Of a stretch of 24,759 nt of DNA, positions 7,775 to 15,170 are shown piece by piece (within the stretch, counting starts at the first letter, position 1; every line of letters starts with the position of its first letter). The stretch covers positions 1-24,759 of the forward strand of contig CAYJKO010000012.1 in NCBI GenBank assembly GCA_964371145.1, given 5' to 3'. The DNA is from CAUTNA01 sp964371145. GTDB lineage: Bacteria; Pseudomonadota; Alphaproteobacteria; Rs-D84. Under the pieces are notes generated by a model. The model was not told the DNA's origin, did not search any database, and saw nothing but the letters and a program-made list of their open reading frames with translations. Position numbers and translations under genes: made by a program.

Positions 7775-8399
7775 AATATTTATTATGTTTTTTTAAAAAT
7801 CCGATATTGGTATTTTCACCGTGTCCGTGGACGACCGTTGTATCTTCTGGCAAATCCATATTATAAATTTTCGCAACAGATTCCATCAAACTGTTATAAT
7901 CAGACCCCGGCAAATCATAACGTCCAATACAATCTTGGAAAATTGTGTCCCCGATTAAAATTATTTTTTGTGCGGAAAAATACATAGCAATCCCACCCGG
8001 AGAATGTCCCGGCAATTCTATTATTTCAGCCGATAAATTCGGCAAAACATCAATGATACCTGCGTTTAATTCTTTTGGTTGTTTGTAATTGTCCGGCATA
8101 TCTGGTAAGCCGAAATGCCCCAACAACCAATTTGCCCCGATTAAAACCGGAATGTCGTCAGAATTCATAAACCAATCAATGCCGAAATGCTGCGCCAACT
8201 GTGGCGCAACCGCGATATGGTCTCCATGACCATGAGTGCAATAAATCCCACGTAATTTTAATTGTCTGGATTCTAATAAATCCAACCAATCTTGAATTTG
8301 TCCCCATGGGTCAATAATTACGCAATCGTTACCTTCTGAAATCAGAATTGAATTCGTCATAACGGGTTGCATATTAAATATTTCAAATTTAATCGACAT
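7764..8399 (-). CDS. MBL-fold metallo-hydrolase, glyoxalase II-like
   Basis: Predicted cytoplasmic zinc hydrolase of 211 residues. The signature THGHGDH near residue 55 is the HxHxDH metal site; further ligands are in LPGHSPGG, GDTIF and the late VHGHGE. Closest in architecture to short GloB-like hydrolases of S-glutathione thioesters, but the exact substrate cannot be told from sequence. The start ATG (8399-8397) shares one base with the ftsH stop (TAATG), indicating translational coupling as the last gene of tilS-ftsH. Its 3' end overlaps prmC by 11 bp on the opposite strand. Confidence 0.88.
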   Translation of the reverse strand: MSIKFEIFNMQPVMTNSILISEGNDCVIIDPWGQIQDWLDLLESRQLKLRGIYCTHGHGDHIAVAPQLAQHFGIDWFMNSDDIPVLIGANWLLGHFGLPDMPDNYKQPKELNAGIIDVLPNLSAEIIELPGHSPGGIAMYFSAQKIILIGDTIFQDCIGRYDLPGSDYNSLMESVAKIYNMDLPEDTTVVHGHGENTNIGFLKKHNKYFKL

Positions 8400-10312
8400 T
8401 ATTTTTTCTTCACCGTTGTTTTTTTAGCTGACGTTTTTTTCTTTTTAACAGCGGATTTACCCAAAACAATTTCTGTTATTTCATCCCCTGTCAAAGTTTC
8501 ACGTTTTAATAATTCTTCGGCCAATTTTTTAACGGTTGTTTTTGATTTATTAATTAATTTTTTCGCGTCCGCGTATGCCGCATCCATCCAAGATTTAACC
8601 TCGGCGTCTACAATTTCAGCCGTCTTTTCAGAAGCATTCTCCAAAGCAGTGCGAGCCCCGAATGGCATAACTTGGTTAATTGCGACCAAACCTATTTTAT
8701 TGGACATTCCCGCAACGGTGATTGCATAACGCGTCATACGGGTTGCGCCCGCAATATCGGATTCCGCGCCGGTTGTGATTTTATTTAATCCAAAGAAAAT
8801 TTCTTCGGCTGCGCGTCCCGCCAGATACATAGACAGATTTGCACGTAATTCTTCTTTTGTTAAAGATACTTTGTCATCAATCGGCAAATGTTGCACCATA
8901 CCCAGCGCGCGTCCACGTGGCACAATTGTTGCTTTATGAATTGGATCTGTGATATCGCGATACATAACGCTGATGAATGCGTGACCGGCTTCGTGATATG
9001 CGGTTAATTTTATGTCTTCTGGGCGCATTTTCTTTAATTTTTTCGGCCCCATTAATAATTTATCACGCGCCTCGTCAAAATCTGCACTTAACACCTCTTT
9101 ACGTCCCTGGCGAACGGCATGCAAAGCAGCTTCGTTCAATAAATTTTCCAAATCCGCGCCTGAAAATCCGGTTGTGCCGCGGGCAACATCCAACATATCT
9201 ACGTCTTTTGAAACTTTTACTTTTTTTGCATATAAATCCAATATTTCACGACGTCCCGTTAAATCAGGTAATTCTATATAAACCTGTCTGTCAAAACGAC
9301 CCGGACGCAGTAATGCTTTGTCCAGAATATCGGGACGGTTGGTTGCACCGATAACGATTACGCCTGTATCTGTCGCAAATCCATCCATTTCAATCAATAA
9401 TTGATTTAATGTTTGTTCGCGATCATTATCATTAAATGAATGCTGGCTGCGTTTTTGACCGATTGCATCTATTTCATCTATGAACAAAATGGACGGAGCA
9501 TTTCTTTTTGCCATTTCAAAAATTTCTTTGATTTTGGCAACGCCCAGCCCCACGATGATTCCTGAAAAATCACTGCCGGATGCGGCAAAAAATGGAACGC
9601 CGGCCTCGCCCGCGATTGCGCGCGCCAATAAAGTCTTACCCGTTCCCGGTTCGCCCGACAATAATACTCCACGTGGAATACGTGCACCCAATTTTGTAAA
9701 TTTGTTTTTGTTTTTTAAAAAATCTACAACTTCGGTCAATTCAGATTTTGCAGATTCAATACCGACTACATCTTTAAAAGTCGTTTTACCGCGACCTGTT
9801 GTAATTTTTGTTGGATTATGTGATGTCAGACTTTTCGTAATACCACCACCCGATTTAAATCCACGGAAAAACCACCAAAACAATAATAGCAATAAAACAA
9901 ATGGAAATACAGACCCCAAATGGCTGTACCAAGATTTCGAATTATCAATTGTGATTGCAATGCCCGCGTCCGATAATTTGGTCAGCAATTCGGCATCCAC
10001 AGGAATTGTTGTCGTATATTCTGTGCCATCTTTTAACAGACCTGTGGCAGATTCACCCGTCATTTCCATAGTTTTTATATCGCCTGTGCGACGTAACACA
10101 TCAGAAAAAGATAACACCAATTCAGATTCATTTTTTACAATTTCGCCCGTTTGCGCGTTTGTTGCTGTTTCTATTTTTGGTGCATTAAAAGTGCGAAATA
10201 ATATTCCCCCAAACAAAATAACAAAAATAATTAAAAAGATAGATGAATTATCTTTTTTTGCCAATTTATTTTTAACATTATTTTTCACATTTTTAATTTT
10301 ATTAATATTCAT
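8399..10312 (-). CDS. ftsH: ATP-dependent zinc metalloprotease FtsH
   Basis: Membrane-anchored AAA protease that degrades misfolded membrane proteins and regulators. 637 residues: membrane segment ~25-40, periplasmic domain, second segment ~135-150, AAA module with Walker A GEPGTGKT (220-227), Walker B ILFIDE (275-280), arginine-finger region LRPGRFDRQ (335-343), and a zinc protease domain with HEAGH (440-444). The tail is Lys-rich (KKKKTSAKKTTVKKK). Odd: the pore loop reads SDFSGIIVGLG, so the aromatic Phe of the usual FVG pore motif is Ile253. Start at 10312 has a strong ribosome site, AGGAAGGG, inside the end of tilS; the genes overlap by 11 bp. tilS-ftsH order is common in alphaproteobacteria. 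Confidence 0.96.
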   Translation of the reverse strand: MNINKIKNVKNNVKNKLAKKDNSSIFLIIFVILFGGILFRTFNAPKIETATNAQTGEIVKNESELVLSFSDVLRRTGDIKTMEMTGESATGLLKDGTEYTTTIPVDAELLTKLSDAGIAITIDNSKSWYSHLGSVFPFVLLLLLFWWFFRGFKSGGGITKSLTSHNPTKITTGRGKTTFKDVVGIESAKSELTEVVDFLKNKNKFTKLGARIPRGVLLSGEPGTGKTLLARAIAGEAGVPFFAASGSDFSGIIVGLGVAKIKEIFEMAKRNAPSILFIDEIDAIGQKRSQHSFNDNDREQTLNQLLIEMDGFATDTGVIVIGATNRPDILDKALLRPGRFDRQVYIELPDLTGRREILDLYAKKVKVSKDVDMLDVARGTTGFSGADLENLLNEAALHAVRQGRKEVLSADFDEARDKLLMGPKKLKKMRPEDIKLTAYHEAGHAFISVMYRDITDPIHKATIVPRGRALGMVQHLPIDDKVSLTKEELRANLSMYLAGRAAEEIFFGLNKITTGAESDIAGATRMTRYAITVAGMSNKIGLVAINQVMPFGARTALENASEKTAEIVDAEVKSWMDAAYADAKKLINKSKTTVKKLAEELLKRETLTGDEITEIVLGKSAVKKKKTSAKKTTVKKK

Positions 10313-11288
10313 TTTTCCCTTCCTGTTTTTTATAAGCTCTTTTTCTGAAACTGCACGATTGACCTACCGGCACAATCAAAATTTCATTTTTTAATCGGCG
10401 CAAAATACAATCCGCCAAAGTTATTTTACAATCCGACTTTAACGATTTTATCGCAAATTCCAATGATTTTAACCGCGGTTGATATTTTCCCGTCCCCAAA
10501 CGTTGCAAAATTGTTCCCAATAACTTTAATCTAATATCCACCGGTTCGTCAAATAGAAAAGATTCCGAAATACGACAATAATCAGATTTTATGACATTTT
10601 CTAATTTTTTATTGATGTAACTTTCCAAACCATCACGCGTACGGGATAAATTATTGATTGCCAATAAAATTCTGGAATCCGTAATTCCCAATACATCGTT
10701 CAAACATTTTCTGTTTTTTCGAATTTTAACGCGAGTATATTTTTCGTCTTCGTTCATTTCGTCATTAAAATATTTGATATTATTTTTATCCGCATATTCC
10801 AATAATTCGGTTCGAAAAACATTTAACAATGGACGGATAATTTTAACACCATCTTTTACAGTCACAGCCTGAATTCCGGCCAATCCGTACACCCCACTGC
10901 CACGAGAAAGATTCATTAAAAAAGTTTCAATTTGATCGTCCGCGTGATGAGCGATTGCCAAACAATCCAAATTGTTATTACGCACATAATCGGTCATTTG
11001 TTTATATCTGAAATCACGCGCAGCAGATTCCAATCCGGCCACAGGTTTTTCATCCATCCAATCAAAGCAAATGCAATTCACATTTAATTGTTTTGCCAAA
11101 TTTTTAACATAATCAGATTCAGTATCCGAAACATCACGCAATTTATGATTTATATGCAATACAGTTATATCAAAATTTAATTTTTTTAACCAATACAGCA
11201 AACATACGGAATCCAATCCTCCGCTGACTGCGACTGCGATTTTTTGTCCGCGATAATTTTCCATAAAATTTTCAAAATTTTTATTCAT
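10302..11288 (-). CDS. tilS: tRNA(Ile)-lysidine synthase TilS
   Basis: ATP-dependent enzyme that converts C34 of the CAU anticodon of tRNA-Ile2 to lysidine so that it reads AUA. 328 residues, starting MNKNFENFMENYRG. The PP-loop motif VAVSGGLDS lies near residues 18-26, with family motifs LHINHKLRD and AIAHHADDQIETFLMNLSRGSG downstream. Shorter than the E. coli enzyme, so the C-terminal domain is reduced. No ribosome binding site precedes either the ATG at 11288 or the in-frame ATG at 11264; a TAAAAT box ends 9 bases before 11288, so the mRNA may be nearly leaderless. First gene of the tilS-ftsH-hydrolase operon. Confidence 0.93.
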   Translation of the reverse strand: MNKNFENFMENYRGQKIAVAVSGGLDSVCLLYWLKKLNFDITVLHINHKLRDVSDTESDYVKNLAKQLNVNCICFDWMDEKPVAGLESAARDFRYKQMTDYVRNNNLDCLAIAHHADDQIETFLMNLSRGSGVYGLAGIQAVTVKDGVKIIRPLLNVFRTELLEYADKNNIKYFNDEMNEDEKYTRVKIRKNRKCLNDVLGITDSRILLAINNLSRTRDGLESYINKKLENVIKSDYCRISESFLFDEPVDIRLKLLGTILQRLGTGKYQPRLKSLEFAIKSLKSDCKITLADCILRRLKNEILIVPVGQSCSFRKRAYKKQEGKNEY

Positions 11289-11312
11289 ATTAAATGCATT
11301 TTATGCTATAAT
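11284..11312 (+). promoter_or_regulatory. LOG-family gene promoter, extended -10
   Basis: TTCATA (11284-11289), 17 bases, and TGCTATAAT (11304-11312), an extended -10. It gives a leader of about 27 bases carrying AAGGA before the ATG at 11346. Confidence 0.6.
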
Positions 11313-11325
11313 TTGCAAAAATCAA
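11298..11325 (-). promoter_or_regulatory. tilS-ftsH operon promoter
   Basis: On the minus strand, TTGATT (11325-11320), 16 bases, TAAAAT (11303-11298), then 9 bases before the tilS ATG. It overlaps the oppositely oriented promoter of the LOG-family gene. Confidence 0.5.
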
Positions 11326-11345
11326 GCAACAAAAAGGAAAGTAAT

Positions 11346-11894
11346 ATGATTAAATCTATCGCCGTTTATTGCGGTCACGAAGACGGGAACAACCCTGAAT
11401 TTATTGTCCAGGCAAAAAAATTGGGAGAATTGCTGGCTCGCAATAAAATAAATATGGTTTTCGGCGGCGGTAATGTTGGATTGATGGGCGCGGCGGCATC
11501 TGGCGCTGTTGAAAATGGTGGCCATGTTACCGGCATTACAACTCCGCACGTTATGGCTTTACAAGAACCAGTACGCGACGATATTCAAAACGAAGTTATC
11601 GACGGTATCAACGAACGTAAACAAAGAATGTATGAATTGTCCGACGGTTTTTGTATTTTACCGGGTGGGATTGGAACATTAAATGAATTGACCGATATTT
11701 TGACTATGCAACAGATCGGCGAAACAAAAAAACCTATTTTCTTTTTGAATACAGATAAATTTTGGGAATTCTTTGGTCAGACTTTGGTACATATGCAAAA
11801 TGCGGGATTTATCCGAGAAATGGACGCATATGATATTAATATTGCAAATGATGCGGACGAATTAATTCAAATGATTTTAAATAAAAATTCTTAA
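11346..11894 (+). CDS. LOG-family nucleotide phosphoribohydrolase (TIGR00730)
   Basis: Cytoplasmic enzyme of the LOG/lysine-decarboxylase-like family, which removes the base from (cytokinin) nucleoside 5'-monophosphates. 182 residues with SIAVYCG at the N-terminus, GGGNVGLMG, NERKQRM (the MHERK region), and the hallmark PGGIGTLNE (PGGxGTxxE). The start at 11346 is preferred over the longer frame from 11244, which would begin inside tilS; AAGGAAAG sits 6-10 bases before it. Bacterial members are often labelled 'lysine decarboxylase', but the motif set is that of the phosphoribohydrolases. Convergent with the HIT gene. Confidence 0.88.
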   Translation: MIKSIAVYCGHEDGNNPEFIVQAKKLGELLARNKINMVFGGGNVGLMGAAASGAVENGGHVTGITTPHVMALQEPVRDDIQNEVIDGINERKQRMYELSDGFCILPGGIGTLNELTDILTMQQIGETKKPIFFLNTDKFWEFFGQTLVHMQNAGFIREMDAYDINIANDADELIQMILNKNS

Positions 11895-11924
11895 AATAAA
11901 ACCGCCATTCGGCGGTTTTATTTT
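11893..11924. terminator. Bidirectional terminator, LOG gene / HIT gene
   Basis: 14-bp stem built on ACCGCC-ATTC-GGCGGT with A and T tracts on each side. It begins inside the LOG-gene stop codon and ends one base before the HIT stop. Confidence 0.9.
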
Positions 11925-11925
11925 T

Positions 11926-12297
11926 TTATCCTGAAATAACTGTTTCTAAATTCGCCAATCTTGAACCCGATACCAAATGCAAATGAAAATGAAATACAGT
12001 TTGTTTTACAAAAGGTGCGTCCACACCCGCATTTGCCAAAACATTGAAATTTCCATCTATACCCAATTTTGCGGCTGTGTCATTGAAACATTTCCAAAAT
12101 CCCATCTGTTCGTCCGCAGACGCGTTTTTTGAAAAATCCAAAATATTTTCATATTCGCCCTTTGGAATTACCAATACGTGCGTTGTAAATAACGGATTTA
12201 TATCATGAAAAGACATTGCATAATCGTTTTCATCAATTAATTCACGTGGAATTTCGCCTTTTATCATTTTTAAAAATACATTATTTTTATCATACAT
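11926..12297 (-). CDS. HIT-family (histidine triad) nucleotide-binding protein
   Basis: Small cytoplasmic nucleotide hydrolase of the HINT/PKCI type, 123 residues. N-terminal VFLKMIKGEIPRELIDEND and GEYENILDF are family-typical; the active site FHFHLHL near the C-terminus is the HxHxHxx triad. Hint-type members hydrolyse aminoacyl- or amino-linked AMP; the physiological substrate is unknown. AAGGAT lies 6-11 bases before the ATG. Divergent from groES, with overlapping promoter elements. Confidence 0.92.
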   Translation of the reverse strand: MYDKNNVFLKMIKGEIPRELIDENDYAMSFHDINPLFTTHVLVIPKGEYENILDFSKNASADEQMGFWKCFNDTAAKLGIDGNFNVLANAGVDAPFVKQTVFHFHLHLVSGSRLANLETVISG

Positions 12298-12317
12298 AAT
12301 TAAATCCTTTTTTTTAC

Positions 12318-12346
12318 ATATTAAATAAAAGAAGTCTTGAAATCAA
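12318..12346 (-). promoter_or_regulatory. HIT gene promoter
   Basis: On the minus strand, TTGATT (12346-12341), 17 bases, TAATAT (12323-12318). The -35 overlaps the groESL -35 on the other strand at 12341. Confidence 0.5.
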
Positions 12347-12365
12347 GGCATAAAAAAACTATATT
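12336..12365 (+). promoter_or_regulatory. groESL promoter, RpoH (sigma-32)-like
   Basis: CTTGAA (12336-12341), 17 bases, CTATAT (12359-12364). This matches the alphaproteobacterial heat-shock consensus (CTTG...-N17/18-CYTATNT). No CIRCE element (TTAGCACTC-N9-GAGTGCTAA) is present, so HrcA control is unlikely. GGAG at 12390-12393 is the groES ribosome site. Confidence 0.6.
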
Positions 12366-12401
12366 ACAATCATAATTAATTTAATAGACGGAGAAAAACA
12401 A

Positions 12402-12689
12402 ATGTTTAAACCATTATATAATTATGTATTATTAACCCGTATGGACGAAGAAAACATCACAGCCGGCGGAATTATTATCCCAGACAACGCAAAAGAAAAA
12501 CCAACCCGCGGTCGCGTAATTGCGGTCGGCGACGGCAATTTGGTTGATGGAAAAATTATCCCGTTAACTGTCAAAGAAAACGACGTTGTAATGTTTGGCA
12601 AATGGGCATCCAGTCTGAGCGAGGTTAAAATAAATGGCGCGGATTATATATTAATTCGTGAAAACGACATTTTGGGAATTATTGAATAA
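12402..12689 (+). CDS. groES: Co-chaperonin GroES
   Basis: Heptameric lid of the GroEL folding chamber, 95 residues. Visible family marks: mobile loop TAGGIIIPDNAKEKP, RGRVIAVGDG, and the C-terminal ILIRENDILGIIE. The segment FGKWASSLSEVK is a few residues longer than the usual FGKYxGTEVK. First gene of groES-groEL; ribosome site GGAG 8 bases upstream. Confidence 0.97.
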   Translation: MFKPLYNYVLLTRMDEENITAGGIIIPDNAKEKPTRGRVIAVGDGNLVDGKIIPLTVKENDVVMFGKWASSLSEVKINGADYILIRENDILGIIE

Positions 12690-12701
12690 AAGGGGTAAAA
12701 T

Positions 12702-14321
12702 ATGGCAAAAGAAATTATGTTCGACACGGACAAATTAATCGCAGGCGTAGACAAATTGGCGGATACCGTTAAAATTACTATGGGACCAAAGGGACGCACG
12801 GTTGTAATTGAAAAATCATACGGCGCGCCCGTTGCTACAAAAGACGGAGTATCTGTTGCGCGCGAAGTATCCTTGGCGGATGCAGCCGAAAATGTTGGCG
12901 CAAAAATGATTTCTGATGTTGCAAAAAAAGCCGGCGACGCCGCGGGTGATGGAACAACAACCGCAACCGTTTTGGCACAAAAATTAATCCGCGAAGGCCG
13001 CCGAGTAATCGCAGCTGGCATGAATCCTATGGACGTTAAACGCGGAATTGATTTGGCAACGAACGCTGTCATTTCTGACATAGAAAAACACGCGCGCCCT
13101 GTATCAGGCACCGCTGAAATCGCACAAGTTGCAACTATTTCCGCAAATTCTGATTCTGATATTGGAACAAAAATCGCAAACGCAATGGAACGCGTTGGTA
13201 AAGACGGTGTTATCACAGTAGAAGAAGCACGCGGGTTGGACACCGAAATCGACATAACCGAAGGCATGCAATATGACACCGGTTTTATGTCCCCTTATTT
13301 CGTGACGAATTCTGAAAAAATGTTGGCAGAATTGGAAAATCCGTACATTTTAATTTCTGAAAAGAAAATTTCAGGATTGCAAGCATTATTGCCAATATTA
13401 GAACCAATCGCACAAAGTGGTCGTCCGTTATTAATCATCGCAGAAGATATAGAATCCGAGGCTTTGGCGACTTTGGTTTTAAACCGTATTCGTGGAGGAT
13501 TAAAAGTTTGCGCAACAAAAGCCCCAGGATTCGGAGACAGACGCAAAGCTATGTTGATGGACATCGCCGCAATTACCGGCGCGATCGTTATATCTGATGA
13601 TATGGGAATGAATTTTGAAAATATTTCTATGGAATTTTTGGGTTCTGCGAAAAAATCTGTTGTATCCAAAGAAAAAACTATCATCATCGATGGCAATGGC
13701 GAAAAATCTAAAATAGATGCTCGCGTTTTGGAAATCCGTAATGCTTTGGCAAACACAAAATCCGAATATGACCAAGAAAAATTGGCAGAACGTTTGGCAA
13801 GATTGGTTGGCGGTGTTGCCGTTATAAAAGTCGGCGGTATGACAGAAATCGAAGTACGTGAAAAAAAAGACCGCGTCGACGACGCATTGGCGGCAACTCG
13901 CGCGGCGGTTTTGGGCGGAATTGTTGCGGGCGGTGGCGTTGCATTGGCGCGCGCGGCGATTGCTTTGGATAATTTAAATACAGATAATTCTGATCAAAAA
14001 ACCGGAATTGACATTGTACGTCGCGCATTGTTTGCCCCTATTTCTCAAATTGCAGAAAACGCGGGCGTAAATGGCGAAGTCGTATTAGATAAAGTAATAT
14101 CAAACCCAGATTATAATTTTGGATATAACGCTCAAACGGGCGAATATGTTGATATGATTGATGCGGGTATTATTGATCCGGCAATTGTTGTTAAAACGGC
14201 CCTGCAGGCGGCGGCATCCACCGCGGGCGTATTATTAACAACGGGCGCGGTTATGATAAATTTACCAGAAGAAAAAACGGACATCCCGTCCCCAATGGGC
14301 GGCATGCCGGGTATGATGTAA
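12702..14321 (+). CDS. groEL: Chaperonin GroEL
   Basis: Tetradecameric ATP-dependent chaperonin, 539 residues, full length. ATP-site motifs are intact: TMGPKGR, TKDGVSVAREV, GDAAGDGTTTATVLAQ, and the late VDDALAATRAAV-GGIVAGGGVAL. The C-terminus is the flexible GGMPGMM tail. It starts 12 bases after groES with AAGGGG as ribosome site and is followed by its own terminator. Both are co-transcribed from the heat-shock-like promoter. Confidence 0.98.
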   Translation: MAKEIMFDTDKLIAGVDKLADTVKITMGPKGRTVVIEKSYGAPVATKDGVSVAREVSLADAAENVGAKMISDVAKKAGDAAGDGTTTATVLAQKLIREGRRVIAAGMNPMDVKRGIDLATNAVISDIEKHARPVSGTAEIAQVATISANSDSDIGTKIANAMERVGKDGVITVEEARGLDTEIDITEGMQYDTGFMSPYFVTNSEKMLAELENPYILISEKKISGLQALLPILEPIAQSGRPLLIIAEDIESEALATLVLNRIRGGLKVCATKAPGFGDRRKAMLMDIAAITGAIVISDDMGMNFENISMEFLGSAKKSVVSKEKTIIIDGNGEKSKIDARVLEIRNALANTKSEYDQEKLAERLARLVGGVAVIKVGGMTEIEVREKKDRVDDALAATRAAVLGGIVAGGGVALARAAIALDNLNTDNSDQKTGIDIVRRALFAPISQIAENAGVNGEVVLDKVISNPDYNFGYNAQTGEYVDMIDAGIIDPAIVVKTALQAAASTAGVLLTTGAVMINLPEEKTDIPSPMGGMPGMM

Positions 14322-14325
14322 AAAT

Positions 14326-14347
14326 AAAATCCCCATTTGGGGATTTT
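14326..14347. terminator. Bidirectional terminator, groEL / small gene
   Basis: Stem AAAATCCCC (14326-14334), loop ATTT, GGGGATTTT (14339-14347), flanked by A- and T-rich tracts. Confidence 0.85.
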
Positions 14348-14625
14348 TATTTAATTTGTTTTGGATTTGTTTGCATATCTTTTACAGATAATATAATTTT
14401 TCGGATTTCATTTGGAATACCATCGTTTTCCAAAAAACGCGCCAATAAATCCAGAACTGAATTTGTGTCCGGATAATCGCCCGCATCAAAACGTTTTTTC
14501 ATTTCGGATAAAATTTCCGTCAAAGATTTCCCGTCTGATATTACATTGTTCGTATTTTGCAATATATGTAAAATTGTTTCATATAATTTATTATTTATTT
14601 CCAGATTAGTTTCTTTTTTTCTCAT
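14347..14625 (-). CDS. Small acidic/helical protein of unknown function
   Basis: 92 residues, MRKKETNLEINNKLYETILHI... No family recognised. The sequence is predicted soluble and mostly helical, with no signal peptide, membrane segment or cysteine. GGGGGAA lies just upstream of the ATG, and a TTTACA-N17-TATTAT promoter precedes it, which supports a real gene. Stands alone between groEL (convergent) and tRNA-Gln (divergent). Confidence 0.7.
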   Translation of the reverse strand: MRKKETNLEINNKLYETILHILQNTNNVISDGKSLTEILSEMKKRFDAGDYPDTNSVLDLLARFLENDGIPNEIRKIILSVKDMQTNPKQIK

Positions 14626-14647
14626 AAATTCCCCCGATATTATTTAT

Positions 14648-14676
14648 ATAATATATCACCCCACCCGAAATGTAAA
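14648..14676 (-). promoter_or_regulatory. Promoter of the 92-residue gene
   Basis: On the minus strand, TTTACA (14676-14671), 17 bases, TATTAT (14653-14648), giving a leader of about 16 bases that contains GGGGGAA. Confidence 0.5.
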
Positions 14677-14704
14677 TTTGATTAAAATCATAACGATTTT
14701 TTCA

Positions 14705-14732
14705 TTGCAATTTATTTTTGAATATATATAAT
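14705..14732 (+). promoter_or_regulatory. tRNA-Gln promoter
   Basis: TTGCAA (14705-14710), 16 bases, TATAAT (14727-14732), about 14 bases before the mature tRNA 5' end. Confidence 0.6.
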
Positions 14733-14745
14733 TTGTATCAGTTCT

Positions 14746-14819
14746 TGGGGCATAGTTTAATGGTAGAACAACGGACTCTGACTCCGTTGGTATTGGTTCG
14801 AATCCACTTGCCCCAACCA
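14746..14819 (+). tRNA. tRNA-Gln, anticodon CUG
   Basis: Folds as a cloverleaf of 74 bases including encoded CCA. Acceptor TGGGGCA/TGCCCCA with a weak U1-A72 pair, as expected for tRNA-Gln; D arm GTTT/GAAC; anticodon stem ACGGA/TCCGT around CTCTGAC (anticodon CTG); T loop TTCGAAT. Two peculiarities: the T stem (ATTGG/CCACT) has a U-C mismatch at positions 50/64, and the discriminator base is A rather than the usual G. Confidence 0.92.
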
Positions 14820-14927
14820 AGATAAAGCCCCGAATGGGGTTTTTATTTTGGTTGAAATAAAAGTATGAGAACCATTGGTTGGACCCGAAGGGGAAAGGGA
14901 ACCATAATCTGTGATTATGGGAATTAC
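14801..14927. repeat. 127-bp tandem repeat, copy 1 (holds tRNA 3' end)
   Basis: Begins inside the T loop of tRNA-Gln. Order: last 19 bases of the tRNA including CCA, the tRNA terminator, then a 72-base spacer with a perfect hairpin CCATAATC-TGT-GATTATGG and a CCC-GAA-GGG hairpin. Copy 2 is identical. With copies 2 and 3 it fills the 350 bases between tRNA-Gln and the next gene. Confidence 0.95.
14824..14844 (+). terminator. tRNA-Gln terminator (copied at +127 and +254)
   Basis: Stem AAAGCCCC, loop GAAT, GGGGTTTT followed by T. Identical copies lie at 14951-14971 and 15078-15098 in the tandem repeat. Confidence 0.8.
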
Positions 14928-15054
14928 AATCCACTTGCCCCAACCAAGATAAAGCCCCGAATGGGGTTTTTATTTTGGTTGAAATAAAAGTATGAGAACC
15001 ATTGGTTGGACCCGAAGGGGAAAGGGAACCATAATCTGTGATTATGGGAATTAC
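14928..15054. repeat. 127-bp tandem repeat, copy 2
   Basis: Base-for-base identical to 14801-14927 as read. It contains only the 3' 19 bases of the tRNA, so it cannot make a second tRNA. Confidence 0.95.
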
Positions 15055-15109
15055 AATCCACTTGCCCCAACCAAGATAAAGCCCCGAATGGGGTTTTTAT
15101 TTTGGTTGA
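15055..15109. repeat. 127-bp tandem repeat, copy 3 (first 55 bp only)
   Basis: Repeats the first 55 bases of the unit (tRNA 3' end, terminator, TTTTGGTTGA), then diverges. The last four bases, TTGA, form part of the next gene's -35 box. Confidence 0.95.
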
Positions 15110-15134
15110 CAAAATGTGTTTATATATATAAAAT
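15106..15134 (+). promoter_or_regulatory. Strong sigma-70-type promoter of the 183-residue gene
   Basis: Consensus TTGACA (15106-15111), 17 bases, TAAAAT (15129-15134). The -35 straddles the end of the truncated third repeat; in copies 1 and 2 the same position reads TTGAAA without a matching -10. Confidence 0.7.
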
Positions 15135-15170
15135 TCTATTTGGAATTAAAATAACAAAAGGCTTAAAAGC

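Noticed and set aside
9480..10394. 304-residue + strand ORF opposite ftsH
   Set aside because: Pure antisense shadow of a strongly conserved gene; no recognisable domain.
12298..12401. CIRCE operator before groES
   Set aside because: No TTAGCACTC-N9-GAGTGCTAA; only a short CTTGA/TCAAG inverted repeat is seen, which overlaps the RpoH-like -35.
14873..14942. A second, degenerate tRNA in the 127-bp spacer
   Set aside because: About 70 bases ending in CCA carry tRNA-like hairpins, but the acceptor and T stems do not pair; only the tRNA-Gln 3' end is shared.
14656..15112. Minus-strand ORFs containing GFILVGASGFEPIPTESES
   Set aside because: They are antisense translations of the tRNA-Gln gene and of its 127-bp repeat; this GASGFEP phrase is a well-known false product of tRNA genes.
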